Source: CP2-2F sp034432555
GTDB taxonomy: Bacteria > Chloroflexota > Anaerolineae > Aggregatilineales > UBA2796
Direction of reading: 5' to 3'
DNA: 64,000 nt
Assembly (NCBI GenBank): GCA_034432555.1
Contig: DAOUBW010000002.1
Span: forward strand, 1 to 64,000
The notes below the pieces were generated by a model. It was given only the letters and a program-made list of their open reading frames with translations, was not told the origin of the DNA and made no database searches. A program made the position numbers and the translations under genes. This document shows, piece after piece, positions 33,345-41,965 of this stretch (within the stretch, counting starts at the first letter, position 1; each line of letters starts with the position of its first letter).

Positions 33345-34013
33345 CTAGCCCTGCCAACGCAACTGCACTTCGACCTCACCGAAGGTCAGCCAGTCGCCGT
33401 TGCGCAGCGGCTGCGCACCGTTCGGCTCAATACGGCTGCCGTTCACCAACACACCACGCTGGCTGTAGAGATCGCGCACGGTGAACAGCCCATCGCTGTA
33501 GATGATCAGGGCGTGCGGGCGCGAGACGGTGCGGTTTGGATCAAGGGCGGTCAGATCAGCGTCGAAGGCTTCGGGCGGATAGCCAAGCGCAGCATCAGCG
33601 CGCCCGATCAGCGCACGGGTGTGCCGCAGCGGAAAGGTACGCCCATCGCGTGTGATGAGTGCCACATTCAGGTTGAGCGGCTCGCTGCTGCCCTTACCGC
33701 CAAGCCTGCTCAGCACATTGGCAGACAGCGCAATGCCGCTGCGTGTGGCATTCGGATTGACCGCCACCAACTGCAAAATGGCGTTTTCCTGCACACCAAC
33801 TTCAAAAAGGCGTACATCGTCCCCTAATGTTTGGCGCTGATAGGTTAGCTCGTAGGTGCAGGGATCGCCGTCGGAGTCGGTGTTGGGCAGGTTCAGGTCG
33901 CGCACCAGATCGGCGATCACTTGGCGTGCCGTCGAATCAAGGGAGAGCTTCAGGCGGATGTTTTGTTTGGCGCCTTCGCGCATGTATTGTAAGGTGATAT
34001 TGGCTGGCAGCAT
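33345..34013 (-). CDS. Ubiquitin-fold (YukD/EsaB-like) plus FHA domain protein
   Basis: About 222 residues from the ATG at 34013 (an upstream ATG at 34070 is possible). The first 80 or so residues look like a beta-grasp ubiquitin-like domain: ITLQYMREGAKQNIRLKLSL, a helix ARQVIADLVRDLNL, YELTYQRQTLGDDVRLFEVG and ENAILQLVAVN. This is similar to YukD/EsaB of type VII secretion. The C-terminal half is a phosphothreonine-binding FHA domain with ALIGRAD, VSRPHALI and RGVLVNGSRI. There is no terminal GlyGly because the fold is followed by FHA, so conjugation by the usual route is unlikely. It is in one operon with the JAMM peptidase gene. The FHA call is firm; the ubiquitin-fold call is by pattern. 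Confidence 0.8.
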   Translation of the reverse strand: MLPANITLQYMREGAKQNIRLKLSLDSTARQVIADLVRDLNLPNTDSDGDPCTYELTYQRQTLGDDVRLFEVGVQENAILQLVAVNPNATRSGIALSANVLSRLGGKGSSEPLNLNVALITRDGRTFPLRHTRALIGRADAALGYPPEAFDADLTALDPNRTVSRPHALIIYSDGLFTVRDLYSQRGVLVNGSRIEPNGAQPLRNGDWLTFGEVEVQLRWQG

Positions 34014-34175
34014 GGCACACCCATCGGCTAGGCAGAGTTTGCCTAAGTATGCCCGATGCACGCCATCCATGCAATTCACAGAAGGGCGGAGATCAAGCGA
34101 TGCACTCAGTAAATGGCGGGCAGCGCTTGTCACAGACTGTATCCCCTCAGAAGCCTTTTCCGCACCCTAAGTCCT

Positions 34176-34226
34176 CCTGATCCCCTTTGCCTGCGGGCGG
34201 GGAAAGGGCTGCGCTGCTGGACGCTA
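34176..34226. repeat. Copy of the dispersed GC-rich intergenic repeat
   Basis: CCCCTTTGCCTGCGGGCGGGG then AAAGGGCTGCGCTGCTGG. The core GCGGGCGGGGAAAGGG and the following GCGCTGCT are shared with the copy near 24785. Confidence 0.5.
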
Positions 34227-34370
34227 GGTTATCGCCACACAATTCACCACGCGGCGCTTTCTGAAAAATTTCTTAAAAGTCTTTCTTTCAGAAAGCACTT
34301 AAATGCCATTAATAAGGCTGCGTCAGTAGTCCGCGAATCTTAGCCAATTTCCCTGAGCGAGTTGTCCTTT

Positions 34371-34400
34371 TTGCAAAATATGAATAGACTCTTATATAAA
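34371..34400 (+). promoter_or_regulatory. Sigma-70 promoter of the DICT gene
   Basis: TTGCAA (34371-34376) with TATAAA (34395-34400) at 18 bp, or TATATA (34393-34398) at 16 bp. It lies just before an AGGA ribosome site for the ATG at 34423. Confidence 0.65.
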
Positions 34401-34422
34401 GTAACGAGACGCAGGATGTCCA

Positions 34423-35073
34423 ATGCCAATCGCCATTGACCCAACCCTTTCCGTCTACGAATTAACCGCGCGCGTTGTGAACAGCGATATGCTGGTGAAC
34501 CACCGCCGCACCATGACGTTGATCAGCTATGAGATTGAGAATGCCGTGCTGCACGATGGTGCCAAAGCGCGCATTTTCTCAGGCTTTCAGAGGATGAGCT
34601 TTTTCCTGCCACAAGTGCCGCGCTATCGGCGGCTTGCCGAACGCGCCGAGTCGGTCTATGTGTTCGGTGTGCCAGATGTGCTGCTGCCCGACATTCCGAA
34701 CGTTACCTATGTCATGATCAGCCCACGCGATCAGCTTGCGAAGGAATGGTTTTTACTTGCCGATGCAGCCGATTATGCCAGTATTTTGGCGACGGAAGAA
34801 CTGACCACGTGGGATCAGCCCGATGATGAACGGACATTCAAGGGCGTTTGGTCGTTTGATGAGCGCATTGTAAGCATCGTTCAAGAATGGCTGAGCAGCC
34901 TTGTAGAGGCGCGTCCGTTGGGCGAACGCAAGCGCGATCCGAAGGCGCAGCTTCAATACATGCAGCGCACGACCATGCGGATCGCCAATCGCCTGATCAA
35001 ATTGGCAGAACAGCGCACCTCTAAGGCAGCCCAAACCGCTAAAGAACTGGAAAGTGCCTTGCCGCAGATTTAG
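34423..35073 (+). CDS. DICT sensory domain protein
   Basis: 216 residues resembling the DICT domain (PF10069-like) seen with diguanylate cyclases and two-component proteins in cyanobacteria and Chloroflexota. Segments are SVYELTARV, VNHRRTMTLISYEIENAVL, FSGFQRMSFFLPQVPRYRRLAERAESVYVFG and LADAADYASILATEEL. It stands alone without an output domain, so it may sense a signal and act through a partner; a C-terminal helical tail follows the domain. Its last 35 bp overlap the 3' end of the convergent GT4 gene. Confidence 0.75.
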   Translation: MPIAIDPTLSVYELTARVVNSDMLVNHRRTMTLISYEIENAVLHDGAKARIFSGFQRMSFFLPQVPRYRRLAERAESVYVFGVPDVLLPDIPNVTYVMISPRDQLAKEWFLLADAADYASILATEELTTWDQPDDERTFKGVWSFDERIVSIVQEWLSSLVEARPLGERKRDPKAQLQYMQRTTMRIANRLIKLAEQRTSKAAQTAKELESALPQI

Positions 35074-36178
35074 CCGCTTGCCGATACACTGTTAGGGTGC
35101 GCTGGGCGGCTGCCTGCCAAGAGAACTCCCGCGCACGCGCCGCGCCCGCTGCCTGCAAACGCGCCCGTAGCGCTGAATCGGTGAGCAGGCGCAGCAGCCC
35201 TTCCGCAATGGCGCCATCATCGTGCGGATCGATTAAGAGCGCTGCCTCGCCCGCCACTTCTGCCAAACTGGAGCGGTTCGAGGTGAGGACGGGGACGCCG
35301 CACGCCATCGCCTCTAGCAGCGGCAGCCCAAAGCCTTCCCACAGCGAAGGCAGGGCAAATGCCTCTGCGCCGCTGTAGAGGGCGGGCAGGTGCGCCTCAT
35401 CCACATAGCCAAGCCGCTTGGCGCGCACCTGCGGATGTGCCGCCAGATAGCCGCGCACCTCCTCTGCGCCGCTGCCATCGCCGCCTGCTAACACCAGCGT
35501 GTGCGGCACCCGATCTTGAATCTGGGCGAAGGCGCGCAGCAATCCTACCTGATTTTTGCGCTGTTGCAGCGTGCCAACGCACAGCACATAGCGCCCTAAA
35601 CCAAGCTCGGCGCGCAGTGCCTCAACCTTGTCTGCCGCCACAGGCTGAAAGACGCTCATATCCACGCCTTCGGGAATAACGGTTGCCGTCCGTCCTAGAT
35701 GCTGCCGCACCTCATCTGCGGCGTTCTGCGAAACAGCGATCAGGTGGCGAGCGCGCTTGGCGGCAGACAGTGCATCGGCAAGGTAGCGGCGCTCTTTCAC
35801 AGTTTGCTCTGGCGGCAGGCTCAGCGCGGCAAGGTCGTGAATGGTGACCACCGACGGCACAGGGCAGTAACCTGCCATCAGCGGCGCGGGAAAGTGAAAG
35901 GCGTCCAGCCGATCAAGGTGCATTGCCGCGCCCATCCCAACGCGCAACCAACCACGGGCGATTGGCGCGCTTCGCCAGCGTAGCCAGCGGCTGGGCAGCA
36001 AGGCAGCCAGCAGGGCATTATCGCGCTTAGGCGGATAGGTGAAATAGAGATGCAATTGCACGGTGTGCGCCTCCGCCTGCTCCGAGAGCGCCTTAAGCAG
36101 GCTGAACAGGTAGCGCTTAACGCCGCTGAGTTGTTTGGCGGCTGCCAGACCACTGGCATCTATGCCGACGCGCAGCAT
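35039..36178 (-). CDS. GT4-family glycosyltransferase
   Basis: 379 residues with the GT-B fold. The N-terminal domain begins LRVGIDASGLAAAKQLSGVKRY, and the C-terminal nucleotide-sugar domain has CVGTLQQRKNQVGLLRAF and the E-x7-E motif in AFALPSLWEGFGLPLLEAMACGVPV, typical of mannosyl/glucosyl transferases of GT4. Acceptor and donor are unknown. It begins immediately after the stop of the FAD-domain gene (TAGATG), so the two are co-transcribed. Confidence 0.92.
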   Translation of the reverse strand: MLRVGIDASGLAAAKQLSGVKRYLFSLLKALSEQAEAHTVQLHLYFTYPPKRDNALLAALLPSRWLRWRSAPIARGWLRVGMGAAMHLDRLDAFHFPAPLMAGYCPVPSVVTIHDLAALSLPPEQTVKERRYLADALSAAKRARHLIAVSQNAADEVRQHLGRTATVIPEGVDMSVFQPVAADKVEALRAELGLGRYVLCVGTLQQRKNQVGLLRAFAQIQDRVPHTLVLAGGDGSGAEEVRGYLAAHPQVRAKRLGYVDEAHLPALYSGAEAFALPSLWEGFGLPLLEAMACGVPVLTSNRSSLAEVAGEAALLIDPHDDGAIAEGLLRLLTDSALRARLQAAGAARAREFSWQAAAQRTLTVYRQAAKSAARHFPVL

Positions 36179-36946
36179 CTAGCCGCTCTGCGCCAATTGC
36201 CGCGCACGGCGGATGGCTTCTTCATGCACCACGCTTGCCATGGCGGTGCGGTAGGCGGCGCTGCCTTTGTAGTTGCTCAGCGTGCTGGCGATGCCTTCAT
36301 AGTAGCGCACGGGCTGCGGCAACACGCCAACCAGCACCGAATATGCGCCCGGATCAGGGTCTATATGGGCAGCAAAACCGACGGCGCCAACAATCGGTGC
36401 ATCGGCGGGCGTGCGCGCCACTTTGAAAGCGGCAAAGCGCCACTGTGCGGCGTAGCCCTGCACAATAACGCCCAGCACTGCCAATTGGCGGCGTTCTTCA
36501 AGGCTCAGTGTGTACCACTTCGGAATATCTATGGCGGTGTTCTGGTCATGCTCAACGGTGATCACACGCGCCGCGATGCCGTGCAACATGGCGAGGATCA
36601 GCGAATCAGGACGGCATTCCATCAGCACATCGCCAACGGTCAGCGTGTTTTGGAGCGTCAGCGGCACTTCGGCGGCAATCACCGCCGCCACATCAGGGTG
36701 AATGGCGCTGGCTGTGGCAAGTGTGGCGGCGCTGCCGATCTCAAGGCGTTCCTCGTTTAGCTGCCAGTTGCGCGGCGCAAGCTCGGCAAGGTCTACGATA
36801 GCCAACAAATCACGCCGTGCGGCAAGTGGCAGGCGCATCAGGTAAGCGCCGCCGCCATAGATCGGGTAGGCTTGGCGCTCTTGCAGGCGTGCGCGTGCTT
36901 CATGCGCTGAAAGGGGACGGTAGAGCGTGTGCAGGTGATGTAACAT
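36179..36946 (-). CDS. Orphan FAD-binding-domain protein of the xanthine dehydrogenase/CoxM type, degenerate
   Basis: About 255 residues. It resembles the medium, FAD-binding subunit of molybdenum hydroxylases: YRPLSAHEARARL, then YGGGAYLMRLP in place of the usual AGGTDL motif and LQNTLTVGDVLMECRPDS where the family has the second FAD-binding GGN motif. The glycine-rich motifs are altered, so FAD may not bind, and no large (molybdopterin) or small (2Fe-2S) subunit gene is nearby. The ATG at 36946 has GGAGAA about 8 bp upstream. It leads a two-gene operon with GT4. Confidence 0.72.
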   Translation of the reverse strand: MLHHLHTLYRPLSAHEARARLQERQAYPIYGGGAYLMRLPLAARRDLLAIVDLAELAPRNWQLNEERLEIGSAATLATASAIHPDVAAVIAAEVPLTLQNTLTVGDVLMECRPDSLILAMLHGIAARVITVEHDQNTAIDIPKWYTLSLEERRQLAVLGVIVQGYAAQWRFAAFKVARTPADAPIVGAVGFAAHIDPDPGAYSVLVGVLPQPVRYYEGIASTLSNYKGSAAYRTAMASVVHEEAIRRARQLAQSG

Positions 36947-36966
36947 AATTGTGTTTCTCCAGAGCG

Positions 36967-36986
36967 CTTTGCCCAAATTGTAGCGC
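36967..36986 (-). promoter_or_regulatory. Candidate -10 region with a motif shared with another promoter
   Basis: On the minus strand it reads GCGCTACAATTTGGGCAAAG with TACAAT as -10. Almost the same string (GTGCTACAGTTTGGGCAAAAG) lies upstream of the small membrane gene at 63071. No good -35 is visible. Confidence 0.4.
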
Positions 36987-37073
36987 ATAGTCCGCCTTCA
37001 GCGCGACTCGGCTTGCCCAAGCGCGAACTTTGCGCTACAAAAGGCGTTTGTCTTTGCACATTTAGGATTAACC

Positions 37074-38939
37074 ATGACCCACGCATCTCTCGATTGGCGT
37101 GCTGCCGTGCATCATGATGGCTCGGCGCTTTACGTCTCTAACCCACTGCCTACCTACGGCGAGCGCGTCCAGATCACGCTGCGCCTGCCGCTTGAATCGC
37201 CCGTGACAGGCGTTGCCTTACGCAGCGCGCCCGACGGCGAACAGCATTTCAGCCTGATGCAAGAAGCCTACCGTGATGCCACCTGCCGCTACCTTGTGGC
37301 AGAGCTGCTCATCACCATGCCCATGAATGGTTATCGCTTCCGCCTGCTGACCGACGACGGCATGTGGCACTATAACCAACACGGCATTCAGCGCAGCGAG
37401 CCACTCGATCACTTCGACTTCAAACTGCTGGCAAATTTTGCCGCACCGTCTTGGCTGCGCGATGCTGTTTTCTACCAAATCTTTCCCGACCGCTTCTATA
37501 ACGGCGATCCGTCCAACGATGTGCCGCCGGGCGCTTGGTCGGTCGGCAGTTTCACGGTGCAGCGCCGCAACTGGGGCGAACCTGTTATGACATGGAAAGA
37601 GTCGGGCAACCTCGACTTTTTTGGCGGCGATCTGGTCGGCATTATGCAGAAACTGGACTACCTGACGGCGCTTGGCGTCAGCGCGCTTTACCTCAACCCG
37701 ATCTTTGCTGCGCGCAGCAATCACCGCTACGACGTGACCGATTTCTACAACATCGATCCGTATTTGGGCGGCAATGTGGCGCTTGCCAACTTGCGGGCTG
37801 CCCTCGATGCTGTGAACATGCGGATGATTCTCGATGTGACGCTCAACCACTGCGGCTGGTTCAACCGTTGGTTCACAGAGGCACAAGCCGACGCCAACGC
37901 GCCCACCGCCGAGTATTTCACCTTTCACGATCATCCCGAACACTATGAGATGTGGCTGGGCGTGCCAAGCCTGCCCAAGCTGAACTACCGCAGCACGCGC
38001 CTGCGCGAAGTCATGTATCGGGCGGCGGACTCGGTGCTGCGGCGCTGGTTGCAGCCGCCTTACCGCATTGACGGCTGGCGGCTGGACGTGGCGAACATGC
38101 AGGGCAGGCAAGGCACACAGCAGCTTGGGCATGAGATCGGGCGCGAGATCAGGGCAGCCGTCAAGGGCGATGGGCAGGATCGCTACCTGATGGGCGAGAA
38201 CTTCTTTGATGGCACGCCGCACCTGCAAGGCGATGAGCTGGACGCCGTGATGAACTATCAGGGCTTCACCATGCCGCTGTGGCGCTGGCTGGGCGGCTAC
38301 GATCATGGCGCAGGACACTATCCGCTGACCAACAGCCTGCCGATCAGCGCCGAGACGCTTGCCGCACAATGGGCAACCTTCCGCGCAGCTGTGCCGTTTG
38401 CCATTGCCCGCCAGCAATACAACCAACTGGATAGCCACGATACGCGCCGCTTTTTGAGCATTGTGCATGGCGATAAGGCGCTTGCCAAACTTGGCGCAGT
38501 GCTGATGTTTACCTATCTCGGCGTGCCAAGCGTCTACTATGGCAACGAAATCGGCTTGGCAGGCGAGAATGATCCTGATAATCGGCGCTGCATGATCTGG
38601 GATGAATCCGCTTGGGATCACGATCTGTTGGCGCACTACAAGCGCCTGATCGCGCTGCGGCGGCACGCTTCCGCGCTGTGTGATGGCGGCTTGCAACACC
38701 TCTACGCCGATGCTGACCTGATCGCCTATCAGCGGCAGAGCGCCTCGCAGCGCCTGATTGTGATCGGCAGCCGTGCGGAGCGCGAATCGGTCAGCGTTCC
38801 CGTCTGGCAGGGTGGCATTGCTGAGGGCGCACAGTTCAGCGACCTGTTGAACGGCGGCAGCTACAGCGTGCAAAGCGGCGCGCTCAACCTGACCAACCTC
38901 AGTGCAGGCGCAGCGCTCGTCCTAGAAGAAGCGCGCTAA
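37074..38939 (+). CDS. GH13 alpha-glycosidase (cyclomaltodextrinase/neopullulanase type)
   Basis: A 621-residue intracellular-type enzyme that cleaves alpha-1,4 (and alpha-1,6) glucosidic bonds in short maltodextrins. An N-terminal beta-domain (residues 1-120) precedes the TIM barrel, as in maltogenic amylases. The conserved regions are present: ILDVTLNHCGWFNRWF, IDGWRLDVANMQ with nucleophile D338, LMGENFFDG with acid E375, and NQLDSHDTRRF with D456. A C-terminal beta domain ends the protein. There is no signal peptide. It converges with, and overlaps by 4 bp, the GT gene ending at 38936. Confidence 0.93.
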   Translation: MTHASLDWRAAVHHDGSALYVSNPLPTYGERVQITLRLPLESPVTGVALRSAPDGEQHFSLMQEAYRDATCRYLVAELLITMPMNGYRFRLLTDDGMWHYNQHGIQRSEPLDHFDFKLLANFAAPSWLRDAVFYQIFPDRFYNGDPSNDVPPGAWSVGSFTVQRRNWGEPVMTWKESGNLDFFGGDLVGIMQKLDYLTALGVSALYLNPIFAARSNHRYDVTDFYNIDPYLGGNVALANLRAALDAVNMRMILDVTLNHCGWFNRWFTEAQADANAPTAEYFTFHDHPEHYEMWLGVPSLPKLNYRSTRLREVMYRAADSVLRRWLQPPYRIDGWRLDVANMQGRQGTQQLGHEIGREIRAAVKGDGQDRYLMGENFFDGTPHLQGDELDAVMNYQGFTMPLWRWLGGYDHGAGHYPLTNSLPISAETLAAQWATFRAAVPFAIARQQYNQLDSHDTRRFLSIVHGDKALAKLGAVLMFTYLGVPSVYYGNEIGLAGENDPDNRRCMIWDESAWDHDLLAHYKRLIALRRHASALCDGGLQHLYADADLIAYQRQSASQRLIVIGSRAERESVSVPVWQGGIAEGAQFSDLLNGGSYSVQSGALNLTNLSAGAALVLEEAR

Positions 38940-40216
38940 GAGATGCCCGTTTGGCGGATCGGCAGCGCGAGTTGGCTAAATTCGTTCAGCAGCCGATCTG
39001 CAATATGCGCCCAAGCGTATTCAGCCGCATCCCGTGCGGCGTTAGCGCCAAGCGCAGCGCGTTGATCCGGCTGGCAAAGCAGCGTGCGGATTTTCTCGGC
39101 AAGCGCTTGCGGCTCACGCACTGGCACATGATAGCCATTCACGCCATCGCGCACCAAGAAAGCTAAGCCGCCCACCTCAGAGGCGATGACCGGCGTGCCA
39201 CATGCCATCGCCTCTAGCGCCACCATGCCAAATGACTCGTAGTCGGATGGCATGATGAGCGCTTCAGCCGCAGCATAGTAGTAGTTGAGCGCCGCCTGAT
39301 CCTTCGCGCCCAAGAACAGCACGACATCATCCAGCCCAAGCTCAGCGCGCAAGGCTTTTAGGCGATCCATCTCGGCATTCTCGCCTTGTTCAGCGTCAGG
39401 GTCGCCGCCAATGATGCTCAGGGTGAGCGTCCGCAAGAGGTGCGGCTGCTGCCCTTTCAGGTAGGCGAGCGCCTGCAAGATGGTGTCTACGCCTTTGAGC
39501 GGCTCAATACGCCCAACAAAAAGCAGCATTTTTTGTTCGGGCGGCACGCCCAGCGCCGCCTTCGCCATAGCGCTTGGAATAGGGCGGAATTGCGCTAGGT
39601 TGACGCCGGGCGGCACCACGGCAATCCGATTGCGCGGCGCACGGTAGAGCCACAACATCTGAGCGCGCTCAGCAGGTGTAGCCGCGATCAAGCGATCTGC
39701 CCACGACATAATGTCTGCCTCGTTAAAGGAGCGCAAATCAGCAGGGCGAATGCTGCTCTGACCAGCGGCGTGCGCGATGCGGTCTTTCATCACGCCGAGC
39801 GTGTGAAACATCTGCGCGACAGGTACCCGCCACAGGGCGCGCAGCGTATGCGCCACTACGCCGCTCAGCCAATAATGGCTGTAGATCAGGTCGTAGCGCA
39901 AGCTGTTTTCTTCGGCAAAGCGCAGCACATTGGCGGTGAATTCGGGCAGGTACGGATAGACTTGATCCGGATCAAGCGGCACTTCGCCGCCCGCCGGCAG
40001 GTGAATCACCCGTGCGTTTTCGCCCAACATCTCGTTGATATGCGGCACGCACGGATTTTGGCTGCGCGTGAAGACATCCACCTTGATGCCGCGCTTGCCC
40101 AACTCACGGCTCAGCTCACGGATGTAAACGTTCATGCCGCCCGTTTTTTTGCCGCCCAGCGTTGCCAGTGGGCAAGTATGCACGCTCAGGATGGCGATGC
40201 GTGTGATGTTCGGCAT
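38936..40216 (-). CDS. GT4-family glycosyltransferase (sucrose-phosphate synthase/MshA-like)
   Basis: 426 residues with the GT-B fold. The N-terminus ILSVHTCPLATLGGKKTGGMN carries the GG loop of sucrose-synthase/MshA-like enzymes, followed by YDLIYSHYWLSGVVAHTL. The C-terminal domain has FVGRIEPLKGVDTILQAL and the E-x7-E motif in EALIMPSDYESFGMVALEAMACGTPV. Candidate products are sucrose-phosphate or a glucosyl-glycolipid; sequence alone cannot decide. It is 8 bp downstream of the GNAT gene, so the two may be one transcript. Confidence 0.9.
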   Translation of the reverse strand: MPNITRIAILSVHTCPLATLGGKKTGGMNVYIRELSRELGKRGIKVDVFTRSQNPCVPHINEMLGENARVIHLPAGGEVPLDPDQVYPYLPEFTANVLRFAEENSLRYDLIYSHYWLSGVVAHTLRALWRVPVAQMFHTLGVMKDRIAHAAGQSSIRPADLRSFNEADIMSWADRLIAATPAERAQMLWLYRAPRNRIAVVPPGVNLAQFRPIPSAMAKAALGVPPEQKMLLFVGRIEPLKGVDTILQALAYLKGQQPHLLRTLTLSIIGGDPDAEQGENAEMDRLKALRAELGLDDVVLFLGAKDQAALNYYYAAAEALIMPSDYESFGMVALEAMACGTPVIASEVGGLAFLVRDGVNGYHVPVREPQALAEKIRTLLCQPDQRAALGANAARDAAEYAWAHIADRLLNEFSQLALPIRQTGIS

Positions 40217-40224
40217 GGAATTCC

Positions 40225-41256
40225 TTACTCGCTGGCAGCCAAGCGCGCTTGTATCTCGATCACGGGGCGATCCTGACCGCCCATGCGGTATTTGTATTCT
40301 TCGTTACCGCGCAAAAAGTCGAACTCGCGCCGCCCTTCCTGAATGGCGTGCTTGATCAAGTGCAGCAGCAGCACAATGCCGCCGCTTAGGTGCGCGTAGC
40401 CTTCGGGCTGCAAGCCCGAGTTATAGACCAAAATACGGTTGTCGTAGTCAAAGTTTAGGTAGCTGGCGATGGGCGTGCCGTTTGCCGTCAGGAAGGCGAG
40501 TTGCAGCCAGCCACAATCCGCCATGCGCGGCATCACCAGCTTGAAGAAGGTGCGATGCTGCTCATTTTCCAGAAAGGCAGCCTTGCTGGGATGGCTGGCA
40601 GCCATCAGGCTTAGGAACGTCTCCAGTGCCGTTTCAAGGTCATCCGCCGTGCCAACGATATGCCAAGCGACGTTATCCTCGCTGTTTTCGGTGCGGCGCA
40701 GCTTGCGGCGCGCTTCGTGGCGGTGCTTCTTCTCAAGGCTTTCCAGATACCTTTCAAAGGTTTCGGGTAAGGTGATGACCGGGCAGACTTCTTGCGGGCG
40801 CAGCTTGACTTGGAAGCCGACTTGCTCAAGGGCGGATGGCAAATCAACTAAGGTTGGCGATTGCCCATGCACATTACACAGGTTAATGCGTGAAAAGGCG
40901 TCGCTGTTCGCCTTCAAATACGCAGCAATGCCGCTACAGAAGGCGGCGCGCTGAGCATGTGGCGCGATGATGTCCAGATAGTCAGTCACGTCTACGCAGC
41001 CGATTGGGCGCAGCACGCGCTCAGCGGGATCGCTTGAATCGATGAACCACGGCGCAAGCCCACACAGCGCACCGTCTTCATCACGGGCAATCAGCACATA
41101 AAGTTCGCCGTGTTGATAAGCACGCCACCAAGCATCCTGCCATTCCCACGTCAGGAAAACCTCGTTAATGCTGTTGTGCGCCAAGAGCGCGTTCCATTCA
41201 GCGCGGATGGCGGCGAGTTGTTCTAAAGTGGTCAGCCGATCAAAGGTGAGTGGCAA
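40225..41256 (-). CDS. GNAT-fold acyltransferase of the CelD/BcsL type
   Basis: 343 residues of the PF13480-like family with a double GNAT fold, related to FemAB-like and cellulose/polysaccharide modification proteins. Key segments are EVFLTWEWQDAWWRAYQ near residue 33, FLTANGTPIASYLNFDYDN and the end FDFLRGNEEYKYRMGG. A TTG at 41256 is chosen because GGAGA lies 8 bp upstream; the frame extends further without a ribosome site. It probably modifies a surface polysaccharide or peptidoglycan precursor. Same orientation and close spacing with the GT gene suggest a joint role. Confidence 0.84.
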   Translation of the reverse strand: MPLTFDRLTTLEQLAAIRAEWNALLAHNSINEVFLTWEWQDAWWRAYQHGELYVLIARDEDGALCGLAPWFIDSSDPAERVLRPIGCVDVTDYLDIIAPHAQRAAFCSGIAAYLKANSDAFSRINLCNVHGQSPTLVDLPSALEQVGFQVKLRPQEVCPVITLPETFERYLESLEKKHRHEARRKLRRTENSEDNVAWHIVGTADDLETALETFLSLMAASHPSKAAFLENEQHRTFFKLVMPRMADCGWLQLAFLTANGTPIASYLNFDYDNRILVYNSGLQPEGYAHLSGGIVLLLHLIKHAIQEGRREFDFLRGNEEYKYRMGGQDRPVIEIQARLAASE

Positions 41257-41409
41257 AGGGCGTTCTCCAAGCGTTGATGGTATACAAGTGATCCTACCTA
41301 CTAGAGCGCGCTTTTGCCCACTTTTATTACTTTTCCGATACGATGCTAATGAGCAGCGGCGCAGCCCACACCTGCGCTTTTCATCCCTTACGCCGCGCCC
41401 GCTGAACTT

Positions 41410-41418
41410 TGGTATAAT
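41410..41418 (+). promoter_or_regulatory. Extended -10 promoter of the yqeY gene
   Basis: TGGTATAAT, an extended -10 (TGn followed by TATAAT at 41413-41418), with no clear -35 hexamer. A GAAGGA ribosome site lies before the ATG at 41457. Confidence 0.65.
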
Positions 41419-41456
41419 AGAGGTTCTGATGAGCATACACTTTTGAAGGATGACCT

Positions 41457-41903
41457 ATGCACCCGAAAGATCGGCTGCAAGAAGACCTGAAGGCGGCGAT
41501 GAAAAGTGGGGATGCACCGCGCCGCGATGCGCTGCGCCTGATCACGTCCGCCATCAAGCAGGAAGAAGTCGATGGGCGCAAGGCGCTCACTGAAGAGGAC
41601 GTGGTGGCGTTGCTGATGCGCGAGGCGAAGAAACGCCGCGATAGCATCGAAGAAGCAGGGCGGCTAGGGCGCACCGAAACGGTTGAAAAAGAACAGTTCG
41701 AGCTTGGCATCATCGAGTCCTATCTGCCGCAGCAGCTTAGCCGCGAAGAGCTTGAGGCAGAGGTGCGCCGTGCCATTGAAGAATCTGGCGCTAAGACAGC
41801 CAAAGAGATGGGCAACGTCATGAAGGTGCTGATGCCGCGCATCAAGGGGCGCGCTGAGGGCAAACTCGTCAATGATGTCGTCAAGGCACTGCTGAGTAAC
41901 TAG
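41457..41903 (+). CDS. GatB/YqeY domain protein
   Basis: 148 residues, the stand-alone YqeY family, which resembles the tail domain of the amidotransferase GatB and the tRNA-binding fold. Helical segments RLQEDLKAAMKSGDAPRRDALRLI, then EEVDGRKALTEEDVV, and LVNDVVKALL at the end are typical. In Firmicutes yqeY lies close to the phoH-yqfF-ybeY-dgkA region; the same order, without phoH, follows here. A probable role in tRNA charging or translation is inferred from the fold. Confidence 0.9.
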   Translation: MHPKDRLQEDLKAAMKSGDAPRRDALRLITSAIKQEEVDGRKALTEEDVVALLMREAKKRRDSIEEAGRLGRTETVEKEQFELGIIESYLPQQLSREELEAEVRRAIEESGAKTAKEMGNVMKVLMPRIKGRAEGKLVNDVVKALLSN

Positions 41904-41965
41904 GCTCACTGAGATACACGCAGCTTGAACGAACGCACATCTAACGGTGAAAGTGAGGTGGCGTG

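Larger units (their letters stand above)
34014..34422. other. Intergenic region between the FHA gene and the DICT gene
   Basis: About 400 bp with no convincing gene, although the FHA frame continues some way into it. It contains a dispersed repeat copy (34176-34226), an AT-rich stretch of repeated TTTC/GAAAG around 34258-34300, and the promoter of the DICT gene (34371-34400). Confidence 0.5.

Noticed and set aside
37218..38873. A 551-codon open frame on the minus strand
   Set aside because: It is antisense to the GH13 enzyme, whose catalytic residues are intact; the antisense protein has no recognisable domain.
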